From: Microcaldota archaeon
GTDB lineage: Archaea > B1Sed10-29 > WALL01 > WAMD01
DNA length: 7,475 nt
Direction: 5' to 3'
NCBI GenBank assembly: GCA_027077895.1
Contig: JALWQZ010000019.1
Coordinates: forward strand, 1-7,475
The notes below the pieces were generated by a model. It saw only the letters and a program-made list of their open reading frames with translations, had not been told where the DNA came from and made no database searches. A program made the position numbers and the translations under genes. Shown here piece after piece: positions 7,073-7,475 of the stretch. How positions within the stretch are numbered: position 1 is the stretch's first letter; each line of letters opens with the position of its first letter.

Positions 7073-7350
7073 GCGGTGGGCATCTCAGGGTGGACGGTCC
7101 CGCCCAGAAGGACTTGGTCCTAACCTCCTTCTCCACCCTGCAACCCTGGAAGCGCCACCTAGACGGGCTACGGTTGCTCCCTTCCGGGCCTGGCCGGGTT
7201 CACCCGACTAGACAGCCAACCAGGACAGGGCTTCTCAGTCGGAGGCAGGAGCCCAACTGAGAGAGACCGCCGCCCCTGGGCATTCGGCTCCCCCATAAGG
7301 CGGGTTTGGGGTCACAGGGGACCGCCGACCGCCCAGCCTAGCCCACCGGA
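7073..7350 (-). ncRNA. ffs: Archaeal SRP RNA (7S RNA)
   Basis: RNA scaffold of the signal recognition particle, which targets membrane and secreted proteins to the translocon. On the minus strand the conserved helix 8 core reads GGCCAGGCCCGGAAGGGAGC, with the GGAA tetraloop complementary to 7182-7185; this binds SRP54. The ends pair as helix 1: cggtgggc at 7074-7081 with gcccaccg at 7341-7348. A stem with one wobble pair (7234-7242 with 7253-7261) is in the place of helix 6, the SRP19 site. The 5' domain contains the familiar GGCGGTCCCCTGTGACC segment, and the 3' end has GGGACCGTCCACCCTGAGATGCCC. Length is about 278 nt, within the archaeal range, and G+C is about 65%. The ends are estimated from the terminal helix and could shift by a few bases. 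Confidence 0.96.
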
Positions 7351-7370
7351 TTATTGTTTTGGAATCACTA

Positions 7371-7378
7371 GTTTAAAA
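7371..7378 (-). promoter_or_regulatory. TATA box for SRP RNA
   Basis: On the minus strand this reads TTTTAAAC, with cacga upstream as a possible BRE. Its centre is 25 nt before the predicted RNA 5' end at about 7350, the standard archaeal spacing. Confidence 0.7.
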
Positions 7379-7405
7379 TCGTGACTATGGGTTAACCAAG
7401 AGAGG

Positions 7406-7413
7406 ATTAAAAA
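7406..7413 (+). promoter_or_regulatory. TATA box for the gene starting at 7443
   Basis: ATTAAAAA in a purine-rich context (gaggattaaaaac) lies about 33 nt before the ATG at 7443, implying a leader of only a few nt. It is divergent from the SRP RNA promoter; the two TATA boxes are about 35 bp apart. Confidence 0.45.
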
Positions 7414-7442
7414 CAAAAAACACCCACAGTTAAGATTTCAAC

Positions 7443-7475
7443 ATGGTTTTGCCAAACGTTAACTTACGTAAGTTT
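7443..7475 (+). CDS. Start of a probable protein gene, cut by window edge
   Basis: Eleven codons, MVLPNVNLRKF, run open to the end of the window. A TATA-like element upstream and no other candidate in the gap support a gene start here. There is no SD, consistent with a leaderless or very short leader. Too little sequence is present to name a product, and chance coding cannot be excluded. Confidence 0.45.
   Translation, partial: MVLPNVNLRKF

Noticed and set aside
7072..7136. Minus-strand frame 6582-7136 reading into the GC-rich region
   Set aside because: It is antisense to the antiporter and starts within the SRP RNA; the RNA identity explains the sequence.

Overview
The window is archaeal. 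Four things show this: a class I HMG-CoA reductase, two small pilins with the archaeal type IV pilin N-terminus (MKKGISPIVA...), a complete archaeal-type SRP (7S) RNA on the minus strand, and TATA-box promoters placed about 25 nt before likely leaderless starts. Coding sequence is AT-leaning, while the SRP RNA is about 65% G+C by hand count, a contrast typical of archaea growing warm. The lineage cannot be fixed from the sequence. The small pilins and giant coiled-coil protein fit DPANN or other poorly cultivated Euryarchaeota-related groups, but that is only an impression.

Layout, left to right: (1) 1-1182, HMG-CoA reductase with its N-terminus outside the window; (2) 1207-1335, a 42-residue membrane mini-protein with a pilin-like start; (3) 1378-4920, a 1180-residue coiled-coil protein ending in a winged-helix-like domain; (4) 4968-5342 and 5432-5833, two tandem type IV pilins that share a 127-bp 5' segment with one mismatch but have diverged C-terminal halves; (5) 5917-7071, a CPA2-type cation/proton antiporter; (6) 7073-7350, SRP RNA on the minus strand, meeting the antiporter tail to tail; (7) from 7443, the first 11 codons of a probable further gene. 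Gaps between genes are short (2-92 bp), and most hold a recognisable TATA-like element. No stretch over 300 bp lacks a gene.

How the genes work together: HMG-CoA reductase supplies mevalonate for isoprenoid membrane lipids, SRP RNA serves membrane protein targeting, and the antiporter handles ion and pH balance; these are housekeeping functions. The accessory part is the middle block (mini-protein, coiled coil, two pilins). No pilus ATPase, platform protein or prepilin peptidase is present, so the pilins would rely on machinery elsewhere. Whether the coiled-coil protein is linked to the pilins is unknown. The best leads are the modular pilin pair and the coiled-coil/winged-helix protein. I see no clear new multi-gene system.
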